Shown here piece by piece: positions 16,419 to 24,699 of a DNA stretch of 56,884 nucleotides. The notes under the pieces were generated by a model. That model was not told the origin of the DNA. It saw only the letters and a program-made list of their open reading frames with translations, and did not search any database. The stretch's first letter is position 1; the number at the start of each line of letters is the position of its first letter. A program made the translations under genes and the position numbers. The DNA is from an uncultured Coriobacteriaceae bacterium (lineage in GTDB: Bacteria > Actinomycetota > Coriobacteriia > Coriobacteriales > Atopobiaceae). The stretch lies in contig CADAUA010000006.1 of the NCBI GenBank assembly GCA_902791035.1, positions 144,457 to 201,340 on the forward strand. Reading direction: 5' to 3'.

Positions 16419-17903
16419 ATGGACACGCTGGACAAGCTCGGGATACTCGCCGAGGCAGCCCGCTTCGACGCCGCCTGCACCTCGTCCGGGTCCGACCGCG
16501 CGCCCAAGGCCGGCGCCCTGGGTGCCACGACCCCCTCGGGCATCTGCCACTCCTTTACCCAGGACGGGCGCTGCATCACGCTGCTCAAGGTCCTCATGTC
16601 CAACGCCTGCAGCTACGACTGCGCCTACTGCGTGAACCGCCGGTCGGCATCGGTGCCGCGAGCGACCTTCTCGCCACGAGAGCTCGCCGAGCTCACGGTG
16701 GACTTCTACAAGCGCAACTACATCGAGGGCCTCTTCCTCTCCTCAGGAGTCCTGGGCACGCCCGACGCCACGTGCGAGCGCATGATAGAGTGCCTCCGCA
16801 TCCTCCGCGACGATCTGCAGTTCCGCGGCTACGTACACGCCAAGGTGATCCCTGGCACCTCCGCCGACCTCATAGACGCGGTGGGCCGCCTGGCGGACCG
16901 CCTGTCGGTGAACCTGGAGCTCCCCAGCTCCCACTCGCTCCAGCTCCTCTGTCCCGACAAGGACGCCAAGGGGGTCCTAGCGCCCATGGGCCAGATCAAG
17001 CGGGAGCGCGACGGGGAGGAGCAGCGGCTGCTCGAGGAGTCCCCCAGGGGCTCGCGCAGGCTGAGGGCGCGTGCTGCCATCGCAGACAAGCCCCTCGGCC
17101 CCGGGGCCGACCTCGCCATGGATAGCCTCGCCGTGGGTGACCTCGCCGCGACCGCCCCGCCGTCCGCGACCCTACGGCAGGCCTCCTCGCCGAGAGGCGC
17201 CGCGCCCCTCTTCAGCAACGCCGCCAAGCTCACTGCCACGCAGCACTCCCGGGTGGCCACCTCCAGGCGCACCTTCGCGCCGGCCGGCCAGTCAACCCAG
17301 CTCATCGTGGGTGCCTCCGATGAGGACGACAACCACATCCTGCAGCTCTCGCAGTCCCTCTACCGCAAGTTCGACCTCAAGCGCGTGTTCTTCTCGGCCT
17401 ACATGCCGGAGCTCGATGACCCCCGCCTGCCCGAGCCTGGCACACCTGTGCCCCTACGCCGAGAGCACAGGCTCTACCAGGCCGACTGGCTCATGCGCTA
17501 CTACGCCTTCTCGCCAGACGAGCTCGTGACCCCGCAGGAGCCCTGGCTCGACCTCGACGTGGACCCCAAGCTGGCCTGGGCCCTGCGGCACATGGACCTC
17601 TTCCCCGTGGAGGTCATGGACGCCCCGCTCGACGTGCTCGTGCGCGTGCCGGGCATAGGGGTGGTGGGCGCCCGCCGCATCACCTACGCCAGGCGGACCA
17701 AGCGTCTGGCCTTCGACGACCTCAGGGCCCTCCACATCACCCTCAAGCGGGCGCGGCACTTCATCACCTGCTCCGGCCAGCGCGACCCCCTCTGCCCGCT
17801 CGACCCAGAGCTCATACGGGAGAGGGTGATCCAGGATGCCCAGGCAAGCTCCTATGCCAAAGCTCGCAGAGAGCGCGAGGACGGCCAGCTTCGCCTCTTC
17901 TAG
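16419..17903 (+). CDS. Radical SAM protein, putative DNA modification/repair (TIGR03916-like)
   Basis: A 494-residue radical SAM protein. The cluster motif is CSYDCAYC (CxxxCxxC, about residues 67-74). A C-terminal helix-hairpin-helix (VRVPGIGVVGARRI, about 410-423) suggests nucleic-acid binding. It is adjacent to, and overlaps, a TIGR03915-like gene, the usual partner of this family. ATG 16419 is chosen because GGAGG lies upstream and the family typically begins MDxLxKLxILA; an in-frame ATG at 16377 is weaker. A low-complexity insert of about 90 residues (roughly 190-285, rich in Ala, Pro, Arg) separates the core from the C-terminal part. The reaction is unknown. Confidence 0.88.
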   Translation: MDTLDKLGILAEAARFDAACTSSGSDRAPKAGALGATTPSGICHSFTQDGRCITLLKVLMSNACSYDCAYCVNRRSASVPRATFSPRELAELTVDFYKRNYIEGLFLSSGVLGTPDATCERMIECLRILRDDLQFRGYVHAKVIPGTSADLIDAVGRLADRLSVNLELPSSHSLQLLCPDKDAKGVLAPMGQIKRERDGEEQRLLEESPRGSRRLRARAAIADKPLGPGADLAMDSLAVGDLAATAPPSATLRQASSPRGAAPLFSNAAKLTATQHSRVATSRRTFAPAGQSTQLIVGASDEDDNHILQLSQSLYRKFDLKRVFFSAYMPELDDPRLPEPGTPVPLRREHRLYQADWLMRYYAFSPDELVTPQEPWLDLDVDPKLAWALRHMDLFPVEVMDAPLDVLVRVPGIGVVGARRITYARRTKRLAFDDLRALHITLKRARHFITCSGQRDPLCPLDPELIRERVIQDAQASSYAKARREREDGQLRLF

Positions 17904-18906
17904 GGGCATCCCACCCCACACTGAGGCCCGAGTCACCCCACCTGTCCGTGTTGCCGCAACGGCAAACTCAGAGCCACTCATCAGCAACAAGGACGTGGAG
18001 CACGAGCTGCCTGCCCTAGGCCAGCTCCGCGAGGCCTTGGCAGGCGGCAGGTACGCCATCCTGGCCTGCGAACCCACGTTGGAAGGGGTCCTCTGCGCCG
18101 TGGGACTCTCCTATCTGGCCCACGCCGCAGAGGGCCAAGTCCGCCTGGCCCGAGCCGATGCCTGCCAGCCCTCCCTGGCGGAGGCCGTCATCGCCATCCC
18201 GGGCTCCGAATGCGATGCGGCGGTCCTTCTCGCTCGGCGCGTCTGGCAGGGCTACCTCCGAGCAATCGAGGCCAGGCCACGCGAGGAGTTCCCCCACCGC
18301 CTGGTATACGCCGCGGCATCGGACTCGCCCGACATGCCGGAGCTGGTCCACCGCTACCTCAGGCTCTGCTTCGCGCGCGGTGCGGAGGTCCGTCTGATGA
18401 CGGCCGACCCCGCCGTCATCGCCCTGGACGACCTCGCGCGCCAGGTGTCCAACGAGTGCGAGAAGACCCGCCAGTTCGTGCGCTTCTCGCACCTGGCCGA
18501 CGGCTCCTACGCCGCAAGCTTCCGACCCAGGGCGGACACCGTACCCCTCGTGGCGCAGCACTTCTGCCGGCGCATGGGCACCGAGCGCTTCTATCTCCTG
18601 GACCCCGGCCATCGTGTGGTGGCGCTCCACGAGGCCGGCGAGCGCCGATGCAGCCTCGTGCGTCTGGAAGAGGCCACCGCCCACGACCTCTGCGACCTAG
18701 GGGAGCTCGCGGATGACGAGCGCTACGTGCGGGCCATGTGGAAGCGGCTCTACGACGCCCTCACGCTCGAGGGCCGCGGACCCGCGGAGCGAGGCTACGA
18801 CCTTCGTCTCCACTTCATGCCCAGGCGCCTCTGGGAGGGCCTGACCGAGCTCGACCCACGCTCGGACGACCCGGGGGTCGTCACACCCGAACGCTACCGC
18901 GGCTGA
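17836..18906 (+). CDS. TIGR03915/DUF4130-like putative DNA repair protein
   Basis: A protein of up to 356 residues that accompanies the radical SAM gene. The domain begins around YAILACEPTLEGVLCAV and continues through EKTRQFVRFSHL and FYLLDPGHRVVALH to FMPRRLWEGLTEL, as in the DUF4130 family. The start is uncertain: ATG 17836 overlaps the upstream gene by 68 nt and gives a poorly conserved N terminus, while GTG 17995 (in frame, weak AAGG upstream) removes most of it. Family members are linked to uracil-DNA-glycosylase-like proteins; function is not established. Confidence 0.8.
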   Translation: MPRQAPMPKLAESARTASFASSRGIPPHTEARVTPPVRVAATANSEPLISNKDVEHELPALGQLREALAGGRYAILACEPTLEGVLCAVGLSYLAHAAEGQVRLARADACQPSLAEAVIAIPGSECDAAVLLARRVWQGYLRAIEARPREEFPHRLVYAAASDSPDMPELVHRYLRLCFARGAEVRLMTADPAVIALDDLARQVSNECEKTRQFVRFSHLADGSYAASFRPRADTVPLVAQHFCRRMGTERFYLLDPGHRVVALHEAGERRCSLVRLEEATAHDLCDLGELADDERYVRAMWKRLYDALTLEGRGPAERGYDLRLHFMPRRLWEGLTELDPRSDDPGVVTPERYRG

Positions 18907-18968
18907 CACGCCCCCCGGCTGATGCCCACCGACGTAGCGTCCGGCCGTATTGTCATGCCACACAAGAA

Positions 18969-18992
18969 GGCCCCGCCCATGCGGGCGGGGCC
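18969..18992. terminator. Bidirectional terminator hairpin
   Basis: A perfect 10-bp stem GGCCCCGCCC / GGGCGGGGCC with an ATGC loop lies between the converging DUF4130-like and divIVA genes. The minus-strand side is followed by TTCTTGTG. Confidence 0.75.
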
Positions 18993-19067
18993 TAGGATCT
19001 CGTTTTGCGGAAGGGCTTTGCCGAGATGGTCTGCAGGCTTCGCAGTCGCCCGGCCGCCCGCCCGGCG

Positions 19068-19745
19068 CTAGTCCAGGTCGCCGAAGTCGGCCGCAGGGGC
19101 GGACTGGGGCGTGCTCACCGGACGGGAGGTGCCGGCCACCGAGCGGGCAACGGAGCCGGTCGGGGTGGTCGTGGGCAGCGTCTGCTGCGGGAAGACGGAG
19201 TCCGCGTCGTCGATGAAGTGCTGGAGGAGCTTCTTGTACTCGGAGCGGAACTCCTCGCGGGACTGCTTGAGGCGGTCGATCTCGTCGAGCTCGTTCTGCT
19301 TCTCGGCCAGGGCCTGGCGGATGACCTCGCGGGCCTTCTGGTCGGCCTCGTTGCGGATGCGCTCGGCGTTGGCGCGGGCGTCGTCCACGAGCTTGTCGGC
19401 GGACTGCTGGGCCACGATGAGGACGCGGGAAATCTGCTCCTCGGAGGCATTGAGACCGGAGGAGACGGGCTGCGGGACCACGACGGGCGCCGGCGCCTGG
19501 ACGGTCTCCGCGGAGACGGCCGGCATCTCCTGGAGCTGCTGCTCCAGGCTCGCGACCTGGGCCTGGGAGGCGGCGAGCTGCTGCTCGGTGGTGTTGAGGC
19601 GACCCTTGAGGTCAGCGATCTTCTTGATCATCGCGTCGACCTCGCCGCTCAGCTGCTCGAGGAAGTTGTCGACCTCCTCGGTGTCATAGCCATGCTTCGA
19701 GGGAGAGAAGGTCTGCTCTTCGATGTCCTGTGGTGTGATTGCCAT
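19068..19745 (-). CDS. divIVA: DivIVA domain protein
   Basis: A 225-residue pole- and septum-targeting coiled-coil protein. The N-terminal membrane/curvature-sensing domain is MAITPQDIEEQTFSPSKHGYD followed by EVDNFLEQL. A first coiled coil spans about 30-75, a Pro/Val-rich linker follows (about 78-95), and a second coiled coil about 100-185. The C terminus is Thr/Pro/Ser rich. It is last in the ftsZ-to-divIVA cluster and is likely to recruit growth or septum machinery, as in other actinobacteria. Confidence 0.93.
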   Translation of the reverse strand: MAITPQDIEEQTFSPSKHGYDTEEVDNFLEQLSGEVDAMIKKIADLKGRLNTTEQQLAASQAQVASLEQQLQEMPAVSAETVQAPAPVVVPQPVSSGLNASEEQISRVLIVAQQSADKLVDDARANAERIRNEADQKAREVIRQALAEKQNELDEIDRLKQSREEFRSEYKKLLQHFIDDADSVFPQQTLPTTTPTGSVARSVAGTSRPVSTPQSAPAADFGDLD

Positions 19746-19811
19746 TCCGATTCCCTTTCGTCATTCCAACCGAGCGCGGGCCGACGCCGCGCACACGATG
19801 CGCAGGTACGG

Positions 19812-20072
19812 CTACAAAAGTATATTAATTACGAGCCGCCGGATGCCATCCAACACAAACATAGCAATTATGGGCGAGAAGTCCACCCCGCCCAGCGGCG
19901 GGATGATCCGGCGGAAGACCGAGAGGTAGGGCTCCACGAGCGCCCCTATCGCGCCGCGGAGGTCGTCTATGAAGCCACCTGCGGGAATCCAGCTGAGGAT
20001 GCACCAGATGAGCACCAGCAGGTTGTAGATGTTGAAGAGCTGGTTGACCAGCCTCGCGATCGTGTAGGCCAA
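19812..20072 (-). CDS. yggT: YggT family membrane protein
   Basis: An 86-residue protein with two hydrophobic segments, IYNLLVLIWCILSWIP and a C-terminal IIPPLGGVDFSPIIAMFVLD followed by GIRRLVINILL, the standard YggT pattern. The start is uncertain: TTG 20072, with AAAGG 8 nt upstream, gives the usual length. A longer in-frame reading runs into a repetitive 5' region and looks non-coding. It lies between proC and divIVA, the conserved place for yggT near sepF. Confidence 0.85.
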   Translation of the reverse strand: MAYTIARLVNQLFNIYNLLVLIWCILSWIPAGGFIDDLRGAIGALVEPYLSVFRRIIPPLGGVDFSPIIAMFVLDGIRRLVINILL

Positions 20073-20192
20073 AGCACGCCTTTCTTCCGGGCCTTGCCGG
20101 CCCCGTCTTCCGATACCTGTCCTGCCGGCCGTTGTCCCTGCCGGCCAATGCCCTGCCTGCGGTAAACCTGCCTGCGGCAAGCCTGCCGGCCC
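20073..20192 (-). repeat. Short degenerate repeats between proC and yggT
   Basis: The 120-bp gap holds repeated units such as CCTGCCGGCC (three copies) and CCTGCCTGCGG (two copies). It is likely a slippage-prone spacer rather than a gene. Confidence 0.55.
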
Positions 20193-21011
20193 CTAGCCCT
20201 TCTTGCCCGCGAGCTCGGCCGTGCGCTCGAGCCCCGCGTCCACGGCCTCGCCCACCGCGAAGAACATCTGGGTCTCCATGGCCTTGAGCGCCGCCGCCGT
20301 GGTGCCGCCGGGCGAGGTGACCTTCTCCATGTAGGCGCGCGGATGCTCGCCGGAGGCCAGGAGCTGGTCGCAGGTGCCCCGCATGGTGGTGAGCACCATC
20401 TCGCGACAGTCCGCGGCGGGCAGGCCGTGCTCCACGCCCGCGCGCGTGAGGTAGTCCACGAAGAGGGCCACGAAGGCCGGCTCGCAGCCCACGACCACAC
20501 TCTCCGTGTCCAGCTGGTCCTCGCGCATGAGCTTGGCCGACCCCAGCGCCCCGAAGATACGCAGGGCCAGGTCGACGTCTGCCGGCGTGGCACTGGCTCC
20601 CGCGCAGACGGCCGTAGCACCGGAGAGCGCCTGGACCGGCAGGCAGGGCATGGCGCGCACCACGCGGGCGCCCGGCATGAGGGCCTCCAGCGTGGAGAGG
20701 CTGAGCCCCGCGGCGATGGAGATCACGCACCGGCCGGCCAGGAGCCCTGCGAGCTCGCGGGCCACACCGGGGAGCACCTGGGGCTTGACGGCCAGGACCA
20801 CGGCGTCCGGCCCCTGGGCCAGCATCTGGGCGCTGTCGGTGTAGCAGGCGATGCCCAGCTCGCGCAGGGGCGCCATCTTGGCCTCGTGGGGGTTGGACAC
20901 GCTCACCTGCGCGGCCTCCGCCACGCCCGAGCGCACGAGCCCCGCCGCCACGGCACCGCCCATGGAGCCGGCCCCGACGACCGCGACCCTCTCCGTCACA
21001 GGCTCCCCCAT
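20193..21011 (-). CDS. proC: Pyrroline-5-carboxylate reductase
   Basis: The last step of proline synthesis (NAD(P)H-dependent reduction of P5C). Its 272 residues include the Rossmann motif VAVVGAGSMGGAVAAGLV at the N terminus, VVLAVKPQVLPGV, and a C-terminal dimerisation segment with SPGGTTAAALKAME. The usual MPNTP-like motif reads MPCLP here. It overlaps no neighbour but sits 4 nt from sepF, as commonly seen in actinobacterial and firmicute sepF clusters. Confidence 0.95.
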   Translation of the reverse strand: MGEPVTERVAVVGAGSMGGAVAAGLVRSGVAEAAQVSVSNPHEAKMAPLRELGIACYTDSAQMLAQGPDAVVLAVKPQVLPGVARELAGLLAGRCVISIAAGLSLSTLEALMPGARVVRAMPCLPVQALSGATAVCAGASATPADVDLALRIFGALGSAKLMREDQLDTESVVVGCEPAFVALFVDYLTRAGVEHGLPAADCREMVLTTMRGTCDQLLASGEHPRAYMEKVTSPGGTTAAALKAMETQMFFAVGEAVDAGLERTAELAGKKG

Positions 21012-21015
21012 GGCG

Positions 21016-21663
21016 CTACCTCACCAGGTCGCCGTCGGCAACGAGCTTGTCTACGTCGGACTGGGAGAGCGAGATGCCCTCCGGCAGGACCACGAAGACC
21101 TTGTCGCCCAGGGCATCCACCGAGCCGTTGACGCCCGCGGCGAAGCCCAGGGAGAAGTCGAAGATGCGCTTGGCCGTCTCGATGTTCGTGTTGCGGAACA
21201 CGAGGACCACCGGCTGGTTGGTTCGCACGCGGTGGACGACCATCTGCACGTCGTCATAGGAGACCGGGCGCAGCACGTAGGGCGGCAGCTGGCCCGATGT
21301 CACGCGGCGCGGCGCGGGAGCAGCGTCCATGGGGTCCATGGAGCGGGTGGTGTCGGCGTAGCGGCGCTCGTAGGAGGGGGCGTAGCCCGTGTCCTGCGAG
21401 GCATAGGAGTCGCGCGCGGAGGGCTGCGGGGTGGGCGCGTAGTCCGCGGCGGGGTTGGACGTCACGGGACGGCCGGAGCGGGTGTAGACCGAGACGGACT
21501 CAGCCTCGGGACGGGAGGGGTTGTCGAGCAGCCTCGGCGCGGAGCCGGGGTCGCGACGGCCCGAGGAGCGCTGCTGCGGCTCGTCGTCGTAGTACTCGTC
21601 GTCGTCATAGTAGTCGTCGTCGTTCTTGGAGAACTTGTCCCTCAGCGAGTCAAGGAAGCCCAT
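21016..21663 (-). CDS. sepF: Cell division protein SepF
   Basis: Membrane anchor for FtsZ. A short N-terminal amphipathic helix (MGFLDSLRDKF) is followed by an acidic Asp/Tyr-rich linker, then the SepF domain (about 125-213) with YVLRPVSYDDVQMVV, QPVVLVF, RIFDFSLGFAAGVNGSV and FVVLPEGISL. The 215-residue length is typical. Actinobacteria often lack FtsA, which makes SepF the main anchor. Confidence 0.96.
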   Translation of the reverse strand: MGFLDSLRDKFSKNDDDYYDDDEYYDDEPQQRSSGRRDPGSAPRLLDNPSRPEAESVSVYTRSGRPVTSNPAADYAPTPQPSARDSYASQDTGYAPSYERRYADTTRSMDPMDAAPAPRRVTSGQLPPYVLRPVSYDDVQMVVHRVRTNQPVVLVFRNTNIETAKRIFDFSLGFAAGVNGSVDALGDKVFVVLPEGISLSQSDVDKLVADGDLVR

Positions 21664-21709
21664 GGTGTCTCTCTTCTCTCGTCGTGCCCCGTAGGGTCAC
21701 GTACCCAAC

Positions 21710-22435
21710 CTAAGCCATCACGTACTTTGGATCAAAGACAATCCGTCCAAGCCTCACGACCGTGGAGCCCTCCTCCACGGCTATGGGGTAGTCGTCGGAC
21801 ATGCCACAGGAGAGCGTGGGGAGGCTGAGCCCGGTTCGGGCCCGAAGGTCCTCCGCCAGCTCGCGCAGGCCACAGAAGGTGCGCCGGGCCACGTCCGGCT
21901 GGCCCGCGGGGGCCATGGTCATGAGGCCCTGCACCCGGATGCCCGGCAGAGCCACCACGCGCTCCGCCGCCTCGCGCGCCTCGTCCGGCGAGAAGCCCGA
22001 CTTGGACTCCTCGCCCGACACGTTGACCTCCAGGAGCACGTCGCTCACCACGTCGTGCGTGAGCGAGCGCTGCGAGACCTCGCGCGCCAGCTCCTCGGAG
22101 CGAATCGAGTGGATGAGCGCCACACGACCCACCACCTGGTTGATCTTGTTCTTCTGGAGGTTGCCGATCATGTCGAAGCGAGCGCCCGCCATCTGGGGGT
22201 AGGCCTTGGCACCCTCCAGCTTGCGGTTGAGCTCCTGGGGGCGGTTCTCGCCAAAGGCGCGGTAGCCGGCCTCCCAGGCCAGGGCCACCTCCTCGGGCCC
22301 CACGGTCTTGGAGACCGCGAGCAGGGTCACCTCGGCGGGATCGCGCCCCGCGCGGGCGGCGGCGTCAGCCAGGCGCGAGAGGATCCGCTCCCTCCGCTCG
22401 GCCACGAACGCCCTGTAGCTCTCCGCATCCTCCAT
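21710..22435 (-). CDS. yggS: YggS family PLP-binding protein
   Basis: A 241-residue PLP homeostasis protein (COG0325). The PLP-binding Lys is in TLLAVSKTV, followed by FGENRPQELNRKLE, DMIGNLQKNK (usually HFIGxLQxNK), the VLLEVNVSGEESKSGF segment, GLMTMAP and LSCGMSDDYPIAVEEGSTVVRLG. ATG 22435 is chosen; the much longer in-frame reading is a shadow of pgeF. It sits between pgeF and sepF in the usual order. Confidence 0.93.
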   Translation of the reverse strand: MEDAESYRAFVAERRERILSRLADAAARAGRDPAEVTLLAVSKTVGPEEVALAWEAGYRAFGENRPQELNRKLEGAKAYPQMAGARFDMIGNLQKNKINQVVGRVALIHSIRSEELAREVSQRSLTHDVVSDVLLEVNVSGEESKSGFSPDEAREAAERVVALPGIRVQGLMTMAPAGQPDVARRTFCGLRELAEDLRARTGLSLPTLSCGMSDDYPIAVEEGSTVVRLGRIVFDPKYVMA

Positions 22436-22452
22436 CAAAGGTCTCTCCCCTG

Positions 22453-23265
22453 TCACTCCTCGTAAAGCCTGCCGTGCATCACGGCCACGGCGGCGTGCCT
22501 GCCGGTGTGCCCGCCCTCGGCGCGATGCGAGAAGAACCTCTCCGTCGCGCTGGCCGTGGAGACGCCGGCATCCACGATCGACCCCGCAGGCACCCCCACG
22601 TCCTCGAGCGCCTCGCGCACGCAGGCCCCCAGGTCCAGATGGCGCTCCGAGAAGCGCGCACGGGACCCGAACTCGGCCTCGAAGCGGGCGAGAAGCTCGC
22701 CCGAGACCTCGTAGTCCGCGCCGCCTATGTGGGGTCCCACATAGGCCCGCACGTCCTCGGGCCCGCACCCGCACTCCCGGCAGAGGACCAGGGTCGCCTT
22801 GGCGGAGATCCGCGCGAGCGTGCCCCGCCATCCCGAGTGTGCGACCACGAAGCCGCCCGGGGCCACGAGCACCACGGGCACGCAGTCCGCGAAGCACAGG
22901 AGCACGGGCACGTCGACCGCCGTGCAGCACACGGCGTCCGCCCCGGCCTCCGCCTCCGCACGGGCCGCGGCAAGGCCCTTCCCTCCTGCCTCGCGCACCA
23001 CGACCACGTGGTCGCCGTGCACCTGGCGGGGGGACACGAGCCGGTCGGCGCACCCCTCGGCCCCCAGGGCCGAGAGCACCCGCCTGCGGTTCTCGGCCAC
23101 GCACGTCGGGTCGTCCCCGCAGCGGCTCCCCAGGTTGAGGGAGGCATACTCCCCCGCCGAGACGCCGCCCGTGCGCTCCGTGAATGCGAACGTGACCCCG
23201 CAGGGAGGCTCGAGGTCTCCCAGCAGGGTCACGCCACCGACGCTATGTCGCTCGAGCGTCGGCAT
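22453..23265 (-). CDS. pgeF: Peptidoglycan editing factor PgeF (YlmD, copper-oxidase-like fold)
   Basis: Corrects misincorporated residues in peptidoglycan precursors (family knowledge). Its 270 residues show the metal and substrate motifs: RQVHGDHV (His), LLCFADCVPVVL (Cys), VVAHSGWRGTLARI (His) and VGPHIGGADYEV. It lies 7 nt downstream of ftsZ and is probably co-transcribed. Confidence 0.93.
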   Translation of the reverse strand: MPTLERHSVGGVTLLGDLEPPCGVTFAFTERTGGVSAGEYASLNLGSRCGDDPTCVAENRRRVLSALGAEGCADRLVSPRQVHGDHVVVVREAGGKGLAAARAEAEAGADAVCCTAVDVPVLLCFADCVPVVLVAPGGFVVAHSGWRGTLARISAKATLVLCRECGCGPEDVRAYVGPHIGGADYEVSGELLARFEAEFGSRARFSERHLDLGACVREALEDVGVPAGSIVDAGVSTASATERFFSHRAEGGHTGRHAAVAVMHGRLYEE

Positions 23266-23272
23266 CAGTCAC

Positions 23273-24381
23273 CTAGATGCGGCTGCGCTTGAGGAAGTCG
23301 GGGATGTCGAACTCCTTGTCGGCGGACGACGAGGAACCGCGGCTGGGCGCGGGCGCCTGCGACTGGTAGGACACGCGCTGCTGCTGGGACGCCGCGGCGC
23401 CGGTGGGCTTGCCGGGGTTGGTCGGACGGGCAGGCTTGGTGCTCATGGTGGGCAGGGTCTGCTGCACGTTGGAGTCGTTGAAGCCGGTGGCGATCACGGT
23501 CACGCGCACCTGGTCGCCCAGGGACTCGTCCACGACCGTGCCGAAGATGATGTTGGCCTCGGGATCCACGTTCTTGGCCACCAGGTCGGCGGCGTCGTTG
23601 ATCTCCTGGATGCCCAGGTCCTTGTTGCCCGCGATGGAGAGAAGGACGCGCGTGGCGCCGTCGATGGAGCTCTCGAGCAGGCGGCTGGAGATGGCCTCCT
23701 CGGCAGCGTCGGTGGCGCGGTTGTCGCCGGAGGCGGTGCCGATGCCCATCATGGCGGTACCAGCACCCTTCATGATGGTGCAGACGTCGGCGAAGTCGAG
23801 GTTGATCAGGCCGGGCACGGTGATGAGGTCCGTGATGCCCTGGGTGCCCTGGCACAGCACGTCGTCGGCCATGCGGAAGGCCTCGAGCATGGTGGTCTTC
23901 TTCTCGGAGAGGTCGGGGCCTTGATGCCCTCGGTGGCGTTGTTGAAGCGCTTGCGGCCCTCGAAGGTGAAGGGCTTGGTCACGACGCCCACGGTGAGCGC
24001 GCCCACGTCGTTCTTGGCGATGTCTGCGACCACGGGGGCGGCGCCGGTGCCGGTACCGCCGCCCTCGCCGGCGGTGATGAAGACCATGTCGGACCCGGCC
24101 AGGGCCTGCTTGATCTCGTCGCGGGAGTCCTCGGCGGCCTCCTTGCCGACCTCGGGCACGGCGCCAGCGCCCAGACCCTTGGTGATGTCGGCGCCGATGT
24201 GGACCTTGATGTCCGCGTCGGAGATGGCGAGCGCCTGGGCGTCGGTGTTCACGGCAACGAACTCGACCCCGCGGATGCCCTCCTCGATCATGCGGTTCAC
24301 GGCGTTGGTGCCGCCGCCGCCCACGCCCACGACCTTGATGACAGCAAGGTAGTTGCTGAGGGTGTCGGTGTCCTTGATCAT
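23273..24381 (-). pseudogene. ftsZ: Cell division protein FtsZ, reading frame broken by a short deletion
   Basis: Tubulin-like GTPase that forms the division ring. The 5' part reads MIKDTDTL, then [18 protein letters not shown], the GTP signature [15 protein letters not shown] and [19 protein letters not shown]. After that the frame is lost near 23913-23920 and resumes in another frame with [20 protein letters not shown], the T7-loop region and the normal C-terminal peptide ending DIPDFLKRSRI. The segment that should lie between, including the conserved IPNDRL strand, is absent; by comparison with remembered FtsZ sequences about 50 nt are missing. As ftsZ is normally essential, an assembly or sequencing error is likely. 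RBS GAGGAGGAAACG precedes the ATG. Confidence 0.93.
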
Positions 24382-24552
24382 CGTTTCCTCCTCCGTCGGC
24401 GCGCCCCAGGTGCGGCGCCTGTCGCTCGTCTCCCGCTCCCTGGCGGGCACTTTCCGTGTGTGGAACGTTTCTCGTACGTGGTAGCGCACCTGTAGAACCG
24501 CAGGTAAACCCTAAAGTTCAAGTTAAGCCCGACGCTTCTTACAAAGCGACGT

Positions 24553-24581
24553 ATATTTGCACATGCGTCGACTTGAGTCAA
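24553..24581 (-). promoter_or_regulatory. Promoter upstream of ftsZ
   Basis: On the minus strand TTGACT (24576-24581), a 17-bp spacer, then AAATAT (24553-24558). It lies about 170 nt before the ftsZ start in a conspicuously AT-rich stretch, which leaves a long 5' leader. Confidence 0.65.
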
Positions 24582-24630
24582 CCAAAATGGAGAAAAGATG
24601 TAAGCCGCAGGTAGATGCGGCAATGACGCG

Positions 24631-24676
24631 CAAGACAAACCCTCCACGAACCCTCAGGTAGAGGCTTCGTGGAGGG
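24631..24676 (-). terminator. Terminator after ftsQ
   Basis: An 11-bp stem CCCTCCACGAA / TTCGTGGAGGG; on the minus strand it is followed by TTTGTCTTG. It separates the murC-murB-ftsQ transcript from the ftsZ promoter. Confidence 0.75.
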
Positions 24677-24699
24677 CGGCACGCTATCAAAGTCTCATG

